From Candidatus Omnitrophota bacterium (GTDB lineage Bacteria > Omnitrophota > Gorgyraeia > Aquiviventales > Aquiviventaceae), in the NCBI GenBank assembly GCA_016209275.1, contig JACQWM010000003.1, positions 1 through 44,925 on the forward strand: a stretch of 44,925 nt of DNA, written 5' to 3'. The notes under the pieces were generated by a model. The model did not search any database. It saw nothing but the letters and a program-made list of their open reading frames with translations, and was not told the DNA's origin. Both the position numbers and the translations under genes were made by a program. This document shows, piece after piece, positions 27,484 through 35,339 of the stretch; position 1 is the first letter of the stretch; every line of letters starts with the position of its first letter.

Positions 27484-28206
27484 GTGTTAGCCGATTGTCT
27501 CCAGTCAGTTCGAGACCGCATCGCAAAGGCCTGCCAGCGCAGCGGCCGTTCCCCATCAGCCGTGACGCTGATTGGCGTGACCAAAACCGTGCCGGTCGAG
27601 CGGATCGAGGAAGCAGTCACGGCTGGCTTGACGGATCTTGGCGAAAATCGCGTCCAAGAAGCTCGAGCGAAGCACGTCGTTCTTTCTCGCTTCCAGCTTC
27701 CAGCTTCCAGCTTCCAGCGGAATGTGCGGTGGCACATGATTGGTCATTTGCAGTCGAATAAGGCCAGGCAGGCCGTCGAAATCTTTGACGTCATGCATTC
27801 AGTCGATTCGCTTCCTCTCATCGAGGTCTTGGAACGCGAAGCGGCCAAACAGTCGAAAGCGGTTGACGTCTTGATCCAAGTCAACGTCTCGGGGGAAGCG
27901 GCCAAAAGCGGCTGCCGCCCCGACGAAACGCAAGGATTAGCGCAAGCCCTCATGAACACCTCGCACCTGAAACTCACCGGCCTTATGACCATTCCTCCTC
28001 TCGCTGATAGCCCCGAAGCCTCGCGTCCCTTCTTCCGCCAATTACGCGAACTTCGCGATACGCTTCAGCGAGGACCACTCGGCCACTCGGCCACTCGGCC
28101 ACTGCAGTTATCCATGGGCATGTCCCACGATTTTGAGGTCGCCATCGAGGAAGGCGCGGATGTCGTCCGCATCGGCACGGCGATCTTTGGGGCGCGAGCC
28201 ACATGA
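27484..28206 (+). CDS. yggS: YggS/PLPBP, PLP homeostasis protein
   Basis: 240 residues from GTG 27484. PLP-binding barrel protein: TLIGVTKTV with the PLP lysine, DLGENRVQEA, WHMIGHLQSNKARQAV, VLIQVNVSGEAAKSG, LTGLMTIPPL and LSMGMSHDFEVAIEEGADVVRIGTAIFG. Two arrays sit inside the gene: a CTTCCAG array after RAKH (27690-27717) and a GGCCACTC array before LSMGMS (28076-28103), both in variable positions. ATGA overlap with proC. Neighbour of ftsA as in many bacteria where it follows ftsZ. Confidence 0.93.
   Translation: MLADCLQSVRDRIAKACQRSGRSPSAVTLIGVTKTVPVERIEEAVTAGLTDLGENRVQEARAKHVVLSRFQLPASSFQRNVRWHMIGHLQSNKARQAVEIFDVMHSVDSLPLIEVLEREAAKQSKAVDVLIQVNVSGEAAKSGCRPDETQGLAQALMNTSHLKLTGLMTIPPLADSPEASRPFFRQLRELRDTLQRGPLGHSATRPLQLSMGMSHDFEVAIEEGADVVRIGTAIFGARAT
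27690..27717. repeat. CTTCCAG x4 tandem array inside yggS
   Basis: Four perfect CTTCCAG units encoding FQLPASSFQ between the GENRVQEA and WHMIGHLQSN motifs. Confidence 0.9.
28076..28103. repeat. CCACTCGG x3 array inside yggS
   Basis: Three CCACTCGG units encoding GPLGHSATRP just before the conserved LSMGMS. Same unit as the arrays at rbfA/truB and before lgt. Confidence 0.9.
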
Positions 28207-29027
28207 CGTCACTTCGCAGTGTCCGTATTGGCATCATTGGCGCGGGGAAGATGGGCCAGGCCCTCATCAAAGGCCTTTTAGCGACGGGCCTTTCGCCGAA
28301 TGCCCTCCGCGCCGCTGACGCGGATGCGGCGACGCGCAAGGCCGTCAGCCAGCGCTTTTCCGTGCAGGTCGCCGAGGACAATCTCGGGCTCGTCCGGTGG
28401 ACGAACGTGGTGATTGTTGCCGTCAAACCGCAGCAGTGTCACGATGTGATCGTGCCGCTGGCCTCCGAGTTGACCCCGCAGCATCTGGTGATTTCGATTG
28501 TGGCCGGGATCACGCTTCGATGGTGGCAGGCAAAGCTCCCTGGGGTGCCGGTGGTGCGGGTGATGCCGAATCTTCCGGCGACGGTGGGTGCCGGATTTTC
28601 CGCCATTGCGTGGGGGCCAAAGGTGCGCCCGCGCCATCGGGCGATGGCGCGCGCCATCGTTCACGCCGTGGGAGAGGTGGCGGAGCTTCCCGAGCGGCAT
28701 TTCGATGCGATCACCGCCGTCAGCGGCTCAGGCCCCGCGTATGTCTTCTCCCTCGTGCAAATGTGGGAGGACGCCGCCCGGGCCCTGGGGCTGCCGAAGG
28801 ATGTGGCGTCGGCCGCCATCGCCCAGACGCTCTCGGGTAGTGTGGCGCTGCTGCGCGCCAGCGGGGAGCCGGCCGGCGCGCTCGTGAGCCAGGTCGCCTC
28901 GAAGGGGGGTACGACGGAAGCGGCGCTCAAAGTCTTTGAGCAGCGACGCCTGAGACTCCATATGATGGAGGCGCTCCGGGCCGCCGCGCAGCGCTCCAAA
29001 CAACTGTCAGAACGATATCAGATATGA
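28203..29027 (+). CDS. proC: pyrroline-5-carboxylate reductase
   Basis: 274 residues. IGIIGAGKMGQALIKGLL is the Rossmann NAD(P)H loop; VVRVMPNLPATVGAG, ITAVSGSGPAYVF and SKGGTTEAALKVFE are family signatures. Last step of proline synthesis. The final codons and TGA stop lie inside a 40-bp perfect palindrome (29013-29052). Confidence 0.96.
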   Translation: MTSLRSVRIGIIGAGKMGQALIKGLLATGLSPNALRAADADAATRKAVSQRFSVQVAEDNLGLVRWTNVVIVAVKPQQCHDVIVPLASELTPQHLVISIVAGITLRWWQAKLPGVPVVRVMPNLPATVGAGFSAIAWGPKVRPRHRAMARAIVHAVGEVAELPERHFDAITAVSGSGPAYVFSLVQMWEDAARALGLPKDVASAAIAQTLSGSVALLRASGEPAGALVSQVASKGGTTEAALKVFEQRRLRLHMMEALRAAAQRSKQLSERYQI

Positions 29028-29052
29028 AATGGCCATTTCATATCTGATATCG
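29013..29052. repeat. GATATCA-type palindrome, copy 2 (perfect, 40 bp)
   Basis: CGATATCAGATATGAAATGG followed directly by its exact reverse complement. Contains the proC stop codon and lies 20 bases before yggT. Confidence 0.97.
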
Positions 29053-29071
29053 CCTTGAGGGAGGGGAGAGG

Positions 29072-29374
29072 ATGTTCGTTCTGGCTAACGCGCTGGAGGC
29101 GATTGCCGTCATCGCGGATAAAGTGCTGTGGATCTACAGCCTCATCCTGCTGATCGCCATCCTGCTGACCTGGGTGAACCCGGATCCGTTCAATCCGATC
29201 GTGCAGTTTCTCCGCGCCGCGACCGAACCCGTGCTGGACTGGATCCGGCGCCATCTGCCGTTTGTGGTGATAGGCATGCTGGATCTGTCCCCCATCGTCG
29301 CGTTTCTTGGCATTCAACTCATTCAGATGGTGGTGATCCGCACCCTCTTGGACGTGGCCATCCGCCTCCGCTGA
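29072..29374 (+). CDS. yggT: YggT-family membrane protein
   Basis: 100 residues with two hydrophobic segments (LWIYSLILLIAILLTWV and SPIVAFLGIQLIQMVVI) and the family's VNPDPFNPIVQFLRAATEPVLDWIRR. Function unclear; linked to division and osmotic phenotypes in some bacteria. Preceded by GGGAGGGGAGAGG, a strong ribosome binding site. Confidence 0.9.
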   Translation: MFVLANALEAIAVIADKVLWIYSLILLIAILLTWVNPDPFNPIVQFLRAATEPVLDWIRRHLPFVVIGMLDLSPIVAFLGIQLIQMVVIRTLLDVAIRLR

Positions 29375-29382
29375 CGATTCGC

Positions 29383-32247
29383 ATGGACTATAAGACCACG
29401 CTGAACTTGCCGAAGACCAGCTTCCCGATGAAGGCGGATTTGCCGAAGCGGGAGCCGCAGTATCTCGCCCGGTGGCGCGACCAGGACCTCCACGGCCACA
29501 TCCGCAAGGCGCGCGCCTCCGGAGCGCCGTTTATCCTCCACGACGGTCCGCCGTATGCCAATGGCGACATCCATATCGGCCACGCGCTCAATAAAATCCT
29601 CAAAGATCTCATCGTGCGCTACAAAACGATGCAAGGGTTCAACGCGCCGTACGTGCCCGGGTGGGATTGCCACGGCATGCCCATCGAGCACCAGCTCTTT
29701 AAAGAATTGAAGCTGACGAAGCATCAGATTGCGCAGACCGAGTTCCGCCGGAAAGCGCGGGCCTACGCCCAGCGCTATGTCGATGTGCAGCGCAGCCAAT
29801 TTCAGCGGCTCGGGGTCGCCGGCGACTGGGATCGGCCGTACCTGACCATGGCGCCGGAGTATGAGCTGGCCATCCTGCGCGTGTTTCGCGAGCTGGTGGA
29901 GGCCGGCTACATCTATCACGGCAAAAAACCGGTCTATTGGTGCGCCTCCTGCGAGACGGCCTTGGCCGAGGCTGAGGTGGAATACGAGGATCGGCACGAC
30001 ACGTCCATCTATGTGGCGTTTCCGGTGGTGGAGCCGCCGACCGTGGTGCCCTCCGGATGGCGCGATGTCTTTCAGCAACCCAAGCGGCTGGCCATGGCCG
30101 TCTGGACCACGACGCCCTGGACGTTGCCGGCTAATGTGGCTCTCTGCGTGCATCCGCAGGCGAAATATGTGCTGCTGCGCGCGGCCGGGTGGGATCATGA
30201 TCTGTTTGTGGCCGAGGCACTCGCTAGCCGATTGGCCGGTGTCCTTCATGCGGGGCTTCCGACGACGATCGGCGCCATCGCGGGCAAGGAGCTCGCCGGG
30301 ATGCGGTGCGCAGCCCCGTTCGGCCTGCCTGCCGCGACGCCCGCGGCGCAGGCAGGCGGCCGAGCCTCCGTCGTCGTGACCGATGAAAGCGTGTCCATGG
30401 AAGAGGGGACCGGCATCGTCCATATCGCGCCGGGCCATGGGCAGGAGGATTACCTCATCGGGCAGCGGTATCAGCTGCCGGTGCTCTCGCCCGTCGACCA
30501 TCAAGGCCGCCTCACCACGGAGGTGCCGGAATTCGCCGGGCAGCCGGTGTGGGAGGCCAACGAACACATCATCCAACGCTTGGCGGCCGATCGGCGATTG
30601 CTCGCCCAGGAGATCATCTCCCATTCGTATCCCCATTGCTGGCGCTGCAAGCAGCCGGTCATCTTCCGCGCCACTCCGCAGTGGTTTCTCAAAGTGGATC
30701 CGTCGTTCCGCGAGCGATTGCTCAAGGCGGCGCGGCAGGTGACGTGGATTCCGAGCGTGGGATTGCATCGCATCACCGGCATGCTGGAGCATCGGCCGGA
30801 TTGGTGCCTCTCCCGCCAGCGCTATTGGGGCACGCCGATTCCCATGCTGCATTGCGTGCCCTGCGAGCAGCCGCTGCTCGATGTGGCTGTGATCCAGCAA
30901 ATCGAAGCGGCCCTCGCCCGGCAGGGGGTCGAGGCGTGGTTTACCGAATCGGCGCAGGCGCTGGCCCCGGACGCGCGTTGTCCGACGTGTTCAGGCGCCG
31001 CGCTCCGGAAAGAGACCGACATTCTCGATGTCTGGTTTGATTCCGGTGTGAGCCACGAGGCCGTGTTGAAAGCGCGCCCCGAGCTGAGCTGGCCGGCGGA
31101 ATTGTATCTTGAGGGCTCCGACCAGCATCGCGGATGGTTTCAGGTGTCGCTGATTCCCTCCGTGGCCCTGACCGGCCAGCCGCCCTACCGCAGCGTCTTG
31201 ACGCACGGCTTTGTGGTGGATGGCGAAGGGCGGAAGATGTCCAAGAGTTTAGGCAACGTGGTGGCACCCCAGGACGTCATGCAGCGCTATGGCGCCGACA
31301 TCCTGCGCTTGTGGGTGGCCTCCTGCGACTATCGGGATGATGTGCGGATCTCGGAAGAGATCCTCCGCCAGGTCGCCGAAACCTACCGCAAGCTCCGCAA
31401 CACCTTTCGGTATGTGCTGGCGAACCTGTATGATTTTGCGCCCGGGGAACCGGGGCTCACGGCGGCGGATCTGCCCGAGCTGGACCGCTGGGCGTTAGGG
31501 CGCGCGCACGAGGTCTTGCAGGATGTCACCCGCGCGTATGACGCCTACCAATTTCATGACGTGGTCCGCGCCGTCTATCAGTTTTGCGTGGTCGACCTCT
31601 CCGCCTTCTATCTGGATGCCCTGAAGGACCGGTTATACACCGACGCTCCGACGGGAGCCAAACGTCGCTGTGCACAGCAAGTGCTATATGATATACTGCA
31701 ACTGTTGGTGAAAATCTTAGCCCCGATTCTCGTCGTGACGACGGAAGAAGTCTGGGACGTGATGCGCGAGGCGGGGTGGGTCCGGGAACCGTCGGTGCAT
31801 GCGGCCACCTGGCCGGCGGCGCCCACGTCGAGCGTCACGGATGAAGCGTTCCGGAGCCGATGGGCGACGTTCTTTGCCATTCGCGATGTCGTGATGAAGG
31901 CGCTGGAGGACGAGCGCAGCCGGGGGACGATCGGCAGCCCGTTGGAGGCGCGTCTGACACTGATTGTCAGCGACGCCGAGCTGCAACGGCTCTGCGAGAC
32001 GCACCGCGAGACGCTGGCTGAAGCGTTTGTGGTCTCGGAGGTGCGGGTGGAGCTGACCCCCTACGAGCGCGCGTCCTTGGCGACCGGCGTGCCTGGGCTC
32101 TTGCGGGTTCGCGTTGAGCGGGCGGCGGCGGCCAAGTGCGCTCGATGTTGGAAGCACCTGGCCAGCGTCGGAGACGATGCCGCGCATCCTGAGCTCTGCG
32201 CGCGGTGCGCTGCGGTGGTAGGGCGGGTGTCAACCCGCCAGCGGTAG
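29383..32247 (+). CDS. ileS: isoleucyl-tRNA synthetase
   Basis: 954 residues from ATG 29383. Class I synthetase with HIGH site in PPYANGDIHIGHALNK, KMSKS in GRKMSKSLGN, editing-domain GTGIVHIAPGHGQEDY, and a C-terminal zinc site CARCWKH...CARC (bacterial type). A palindromic GC-rich stretch (30321-30362) encodes LPAATPAAQAGG in a loop before the editing motif. Small gap to yggT; followed by dksA. Confidence 0.98.
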   Translation: MDYKTTLNLPKTSFPMKADLPKREPQYLARWRDQDLHGHIRKARASGAPFILHDGPPYANGDIHIGHALNKILKDLIVRYKTMQGFNAPYVPGWDCHGMPIEHQLFKELKLTKHQIAQTEFRRKARAYAQRYVDVQRSQFQRLGVAGDWDRPYLTMAPEYELAILRVFRELVEAGYIYHGKKPVYWCASCETALAEAEVEYEDRHDTSIYVAFPVVEPPTVVPSGWRDVFQQPKRLAMAVWTTTPWTLPANVALCVHPQAKYVLLRAAGWDHDLFVAEALASRLAGVLHAGLPTTIGAIAGKELAGMRCAAPFGLPAATPAAQAGGRASVVVTDESVSMEEGTGIVHIAPGHGQEDYLIGQRYQLPVLSPVDHQGRLTTEVPEFAGQPVWEANEHIIQRLAADRRLLAQEIISHSYPHCWRCKQPVIFRATPQWFLKVDPSFRERLLKAARQVTWIPSVGLHRITGMLEHRPDWCLSRQRYWGTPIPMLHCVPCEQPLLDVAVIQQIEAALARQGVEAWFTESAQALAPDARCPTCSGAALRKETDILDVWFDSGVSHEAVLKARPELSWPAELYLEGSDQHRGWFQVSLIPSVALTGQPPYRSVLTHGFVVDGEGRKMSKSLGNVVAPQDVMQRYGADILRLWVASCDYRDDVRISEEILRQVAETYRKLRNTFRYVLANLYDFAPGEPGLTAADLPELDRWALGRAHEVLQDVTRAYDAYQFHDVVRAVYQFCVVDLSAFYLDALKDRLYTDAPTGAKRRCAQQVLYDILQLLVKILAPILVVTTEEVWDVMREAGWVREPSVHAATWPAAPTSSVTDEAFRSRWATFFAIRDVVMKALEDERSRGTIGSPLEARLTLIVSDAELQRLCETHRETLAEAFVVSEVRVELTPYERASLATGVPGLLRVRVERAAAAKCARCWKHLASVGDDAAHPELCARCAAVVGRVSTRQR
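30321..30362. repeat. GC-rich palindrome inside ileS
   Basis: GCCTGCCTGC (30323-30332) and GCAGGCAGGC (30348-30357) are perfect reverse complements, flanked by CGGCC/GGCCG. In frame. May be a decayed REP-like insertion or chance in a GC-rich loop. Confidence 0.55.
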
Positions 32248-32266
32248 AAAAGACCAGAGGAAGGCG

Positions 32267-32650
32267 ATGGCGTTCACCAAAGATCATCTCAAGCAATTTC
32301 GGCAGCTCCTGATTACCGAGCGGGTCAAACTGGCCGGAGAAATCCGGGCCATCGCCCAAGAAAATTCGAAAAGCCCTCGGGAAGCTTCCGGCGACCTGTC
32401 GGCCTACACGCTGCACATGGCCGACATGGCGGCCGACACGTATGAGCGCGAGCTGTCCATGAATATCGTCTCCAGCGAGCAAGAGCTGCTGTATCAGATT
32501 GATGATGCGCTCAAGCGTCTTGATGACGGCAGCTTCGGCCTCTGCCAGCAGTGCAGCGAGCCCATCACCATGAGCCGCTTGAAGGCGGTTCCCTACGCAT
32601 CACTCTGCATCAGTTGCCAACGCGCCAAAGAACAAAAACCCAAAAAGTGA
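32267..32650 (+). CDS. DksA/TraR-family zinc-finger protein
   Basis: 127 residues. Coiled-coil helical part (residues 1-85) and a Cys4 zinc finger CQQCSEPI...CISC. LDDGSFGLCQQC is the family signature. Could be DksA proper (RNA polymerase secondary channel, ppGpp response) or the YlyA/TraR type that often sits between ileS and lspA; position favours the latter. RBS AGAGGAAGG precedes it. The stop codon lies in the arm of a terminator hairpin. Confidence 0.9.
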   Translation: MAFTKDHLKQFRQLLITERVKLAGEIRAIAQENSKSPREASGDLSAYTLHMADMAADTYERELSMNIVSSEQELLYQIDDALKRLDDGSFGLCQQCSEPITMSRLKAVPYASLCISCQRAKEQKPKK

Positions 32651-32689
32651 CAGGCACGTTTGGCCCTCAAAAAGTGCCTGTCACTTTTT
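32642..32689. terminator. bidirectional hairpin terminator after dksA-like gene
   Basis: AAAAAGTGACAGGCAC (32642-32657) and its exact reverse complement (32674-32689), 16-base loop, T run on each strand. The stop of the gene is in the left arm. The first convincing terminator after the dcw promoter. Its core GTGACAGGCAC resembles the GTGACAGTCAC repeats at 33921-33971. Confidence 0.85.
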
Positions 32690-32696
32690 GTTGCTG

Positions 32697-33131
32697 ATGC
32701 GCCTGCCGTGGATCATTAGCGCCCTAACGCTGGCCACCGACCAAGTCACAAAGTTCGTCGTCGCCGCCTCGTGCGTGCCTGGCCAACGCCATCCCCTGTT
32801 TCCCCCAGTGCTGTCTCTGACCTATGTCCAAAATACGGGGGCGGCCTTCGGCATGCTCAAAGGGTTGTCAGCGCTGTTGATTGTGATCTCACTCCTCGTC
32901 GTGGGATGGCTCACATGGGAGGTGATCAGCAAGCCAGCGCTCCCGAGGCTTGCGCAATGGGGCAGCGGCCTGATCATCGGAGGGGCGGTCGGCAATCTCA
33001 TCGATCGGCTTCGCTTCGGTTACGTCATCGACTTTATCGACGTCCGCGTCTGGCCGGTGTTCAACATCGGCGACTCAGCCATCACCATCGGCGTCTCGCT
33101 CCTGATATGGTATTCACTTCGGCGACGATAA
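32697..33131 (+). CDS. lspA: signal peptidase II
   Basis: 144 residues from ATG 32697. Four membrane segments. TDQVTKFVV, VQNTGAAFGM (Asn) and GGAVGNLIDRLRFGYVIDFIDV with the two catalytic aspartates. Removes signal peptides of lipidated prolipoproteins; works after Lgt, encoded next. Confidence 0.95.
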   Translation: MRLPWIISALTLATDQVTKFVVAASCVPGQRHPLFPPVLSLTYVQNTGAAFGMLKGLSALLIVISLLVVGWLTWEVISKPALPRLAQWGSGLIIGGAVGNLIDRLRFGYVIDFIDVRVWPVFNIGDSAITIGVSLLIWYSLRRR

Positions 33132-33140
33132 TTTCTCCGG

Positions 33141-33171
33141 CCACTCGGCCACTCGGCCACCGGGCCACCTG
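33141..33171. repeat. GGCCACTC-type array before lgt
   Basis: GGCCACTC, GGCCACTC, GGCCACCG, GGCCACC; ends three bases before the lgt start, leaving no Shine-Dalgarno. Confidence 0.85.
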
Positions 33172-33174
33172 CTG

Positions 33175-33948
33175 ATGCACCCCGTTCTCTTTTCCTTTGG
33201 CCCAGTCACGCTGTACACCTACGGCGCGATGATGGTCGCGGCGTTTCTGACGGCGACCCTCTTAGCGGCGCATGTCGCGCGGCGCCTGCCGGCCGATCAG
33301 CGGCCGATGAATCCTGAGCGCGTGGTGGATTTTTCGTCGGTCATTCTTCTGGGAGGGCTGGCGGGCGGCCGGCTCTTCTTTATCCTGCTGCACTGGGACG
33401 AGTTTGTTCCTTCGCCGTGGGAAGCGCTCGCCCTCTGGCATGGCGGGCTGGTGTGGTATGGAGGGTTTGTGGGGGGGCTGGCGGGTGCGTGGCTCTATGT
33501 GCGCGCGCAGCGGCTGAATATGCTGCGCGTCCTCGATTTCTACGTCCCATTTCTCGCTCTGGGCCATGCCATCGGACGGATCGGCTGTTTCTTCAACGGC
33601 TGCTGCTATGGCAAGCCCGCCGACAGCTGGTGCGGTGTGACGTTTCCGGGGCAAAATGTCCGGGTAATTCCGACACAGTTGATCGAAGCGATCTGTCTTG
33701 CAGTGCTATTTCTGTTGCTTCGAAGTCTGCAGCGTCCATCAGTGTTGAAGTGCTCGGGCCGTGTATTCGGCGCCTACCTGGTCGGCTATGCCGTCATTCG
33801 GTTTGTTGTGGAATCATTGCGTGGCGATCAGGTGGTGTGGGTCGCCGGCTTGACACTGCAACAGGTCATCAGCCTCAGCGTACTCCTCTCCGGCCTCCTT
33901 CTCGTGAAAAAAATGGCTGTCCCCAAAAGTGACAGTCACCAAAAGTGA
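33175..33948 (+). CDS. lgt: prolipoprotein diacylglyceryl transferase
   Basis: 257 residues, polytopic. GGLVWYGGFVGGLAGAWL (His/Tyr region) and the signature GHAIGRIGCFFNGCCYGKP are clear. Transfers diacylglycerol to lipobox cysteines. The last residues (VPKSDSHQK) and stop come from the tandem GTGACAGTCAC repeat downstream. Confidence 0.95.
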   Translation: MHPVLFSFGPVTLYTYGAMMVAAFLTATLLAAHVARRLPADQRPMNPERVVDFSSVILLGGLAGGRLFFILLHWDEFVPSPWEALALWHGGLVWYGGFVGGLAGAWLYVRAQRLNMLRVLDFYVPFLALGHAIGRIGCFFNGCCYGKPADSWCGVTFPGQNVRVIPTQLIEAICLAVLFLLLRSLQRPSVLKCSGRVFGAYLVGYAVIRFVVESLRGDQVVWVAGLTLQQVISLSVLLSGLLLVKKMAVPKSDSHQK

Positions 33949-33971
33949 CAGTCACCAAAAGTGACAGTCAC
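33921..33971. repeat. 16-bp tandem repeat with GTGACAGTCAC palindrome, x3
   Basis: CAAAAGTGACAGTCAC repeated three times head to tail; each unit has the 11-bp palindrome GTGAC-A-GTCAC. It spans the lgt stop and ends 14 bases before the rluD ATG. Confidence 0.9.
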
Positions 33972-33984
33972 TTTAGCTTCAGCG

Positions 33985-35025
33985 ATGCGGACGTATCAGT
34001 TTCACATCAGCGCCAAGGAAGCCGGCGCGCGGCTGGATCAGTATCTTGTTCAGCGCTTACCCCAGGAGGTCTCGCGCGCCATGGTCCAGCGGGGGATTCG
34101 CGCCAGGCTGATTCTCGTCGATGGCAAACCGGCAAAGGCCAGCACCAAGTTGCGCAGCGGCAGTGTCGTGACCGCGCCATTTGAGGAGCTGCCGGCTCCA
34201 GCGCGCGATGTGCCGCTGACACCTCAGGACATTCCGCTCGAGATTGTGTATGAAGATGACCTACTGCTCGTCGTGAATAAGCCGCCTGGCCTCGTCGTCC
34301 ATCCAGCGCCAGGGCATTGGGAGGGGACATTGGTCAACGCAATTTTATGGCATTTAGCAAGTCGCAAGGTCGCAAGGTCGCAAGGTCGCAAGGAATCGTT
34401 GGACCGGGCGGGGATTGTTCATCGACTCGATAAAGATACGTCTGGATTGTTGCTGGTGGCCAAGACGGCGCAAGCTCAACTCTCGCTCTCTCGTCAGCTC
34501 AAGGCGCGGACGGTCAAGCGGCGCTACCTGGCGGCGGTGGAGGGGCACCTTCCGCTGAATACCGGCACGATCAATGCGCCCCTGGGCCGCCACGCGACCC
34601 ATCGCAAGGAAATAACCGTCCGGCATCTGGGCGGCCGATCCGCGGTGACGCACTACCGCGTCCTCCATCGAGATAATGTCGAATGTCGAATGTCGAATGT
34701 CGATTCGTCATTCGGCATTCGTCATTCGAAATTAGCCTATTCAGTTGTCGATATCGCGCTGGAAACAGGCCGGACGCACCAGATCCGCGTCCACATGGCT
34801 CACCTTGGCTACCCAGTGCTGGGCGACCTCACCTACGGCAAGCGCCCGGCCAGTTTTTGGCACTCGCTCGGGATCACCCGCCAGCTCCTCCATGCCTACG
34901 CCATCCAGTTCCAGCACCCCTCGACCCATTGCTCCATGGCCCTCACCTGTCCGCCGCCTGAAGACATGGTGGCGCGGATTCCCCCTCAAGCGATATCAGA
35001 TATCAAACGCCCGTTTGATATCTGA
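33985..35025 (+). CDS. RluD-family 23S rRNA pseudouridine synthase
   Basis: 346 residues from ATG 33985. N-terminal S4 domain (AGARLDQYLVQRLPQEVSRA) and catalytic domain with IVHRLDKDTSGLLLVAKT (catalytic Asp), ETGRTHQIRVHMAHLGYPVLGD. Two repeat arrays are in frame: GCAAGGTC units (34357-34393) before GIVHRLDK, and an opposed GAATGTC array (34675-34732) before VVDIALETGRTHQ. The C-terminus (ISDIKRPFDI) is written by a GATATCA palindrome that supplies the stop. RluD versus RluC-like specificity not resolved. Confidence 0.92.
   Translation: MRTYQFHISAKEAGARLDQYLVQRLPQEVSRAMVQRGIRARLILVDGKPAKASTKLRSGSVVTAPFEELPAPARDVPLTPQDIPLEIVYEDDLLLVVNKPPGLVVHPAPGHWEGTLVNAILWHLASRKVARSQGRKESLDRAGIVHRLDKDTSGLLLVAKTAQAQLSLSRQLKARTVKRRYLAAVEGHLPLNTGTINAPLGRHATHRKEITVRHLGGRSAVTHYRVLHRDNVECRMSNVDSSFGIRHSKLAYSVVDIALETGRTHQIRVHMAHLGYPVLGDLTYGKRPASFWHSLGITRQLLHAYAIQFQHPSTHCSMALTCPPPEDMVARIPPQAISDIKRPFDI
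34357..34393. repeat. GCAAGGTC 8-bp array inside rluD-like gene
   Basis: GCAAGTC then three GCAAGGTC units, encoding LASRKVARSQGRK. Confidence 0.85.
34675..34732. repeat. opposed GAATGTC array inside rluD-like gene
   Basis: About four GAATGTC units then the reverse-complement type (ATTCGTC, ATTCGGC, ATTCGTC, ATTCGAA), forming a possible hairpin of about 25 bp within the coding sequence. Confidence 0.9.
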
Positions 35026-35080
35026 TATGGATTGCCCGTTTGATATCAGATATGAAATGACCATTTCATATCTGATATCG
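34991..35080. repeat. GATATCA-type palindromes, copies 3 and 4 in tandem
   Basis: Copy 3 arms 34993-35009 and 35012-35028 (17-bp perfect); copy 4 arms 35042-35059 and 35062-35079 (18-bp perfect). The stop of the rluD-like gene is in the right arm of copy 3. Confidence 0.95.
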
Positions 35081-35089
35081 CTCTTGCTC

Positions 35090-35119
35090 TTGACGCGGTT
35101 CCTGCCGATCAGGCATACT
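35090..35119 (+). promoter_or_regulatory. promoter of riboswitch-controlled operon
   Basis: TTGACG (35090-35095), 18-bp spacer, CATACT (35114-35119). Predicted transcription start about 35126, just before the riboswitch. Confidence 0.6.
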
Positions 35120-35137
35120 TCCACTGAATAGATAGGA

Positions 35138-35226
35138 AAGCCCTACTGACAAAGCCACACCTGTCGTAAGGCAGGGTCGGAAAGCCACAGCTCCCGATGA
35201 GGGAGGGCTGGGTTGCCAAAGGGGGA
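35138..35226 (+). promoter_or_regulatory. c-di-GMP class I riboswitch (GEMM-I)
   Basis: Core GACAAAGCCACACC (35148-35161), a stem CCTGTC/GGCAGG capped by a GTAA (GNRA) tetraloop, the joining strand CGGAAAGCCACAG, a second stem CTCCC/GGGAG with its receptor region, and the closing GGGCTGGGTTGCC (35205-35217). Outer CCCT/AGGG closes P1. At the position where cGAMP-specific variants carry A, this one has G (35154 by my hand alignment), so c-di-GMP is the expected ligand. Followed at once by a terminator. Confidence 0.9.
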
Positions 35227-35251
35227 AGACGTGAATCAGTACCGGCTGTTG

Positions 35252-35285
35252 AACCTAACTTGGGTCTACCTGGTTAGGTTTTTTT
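35252..35285 (+). terminator. riboswitch expression-platform terminator
   Basis: AACCTAAC (35252-35259) pairs with GTTAGGTT (35273-35280); a run of seven Ts ends at 35285. Lies between aptamer and first gene, so ligand binding presumably decides read-through. I cannot fix whether it is an ON or OFF switch by eye. Confidence 0.9.
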
Positions 35286-35339
35286 CTTACCTCGGTTGTG
35301 CCCTTTTTGAGTCCGATCGTACGCAACGAGGGCACACTC

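Noticed and set aside
35138-35226. SRP RNA or other small structured RNA
   Set aside because: The GNRA-capped stem, the GGAAAGCC core and the following terminator fit a GEMM-I riboswitch; SRP RNA motifs are absent.
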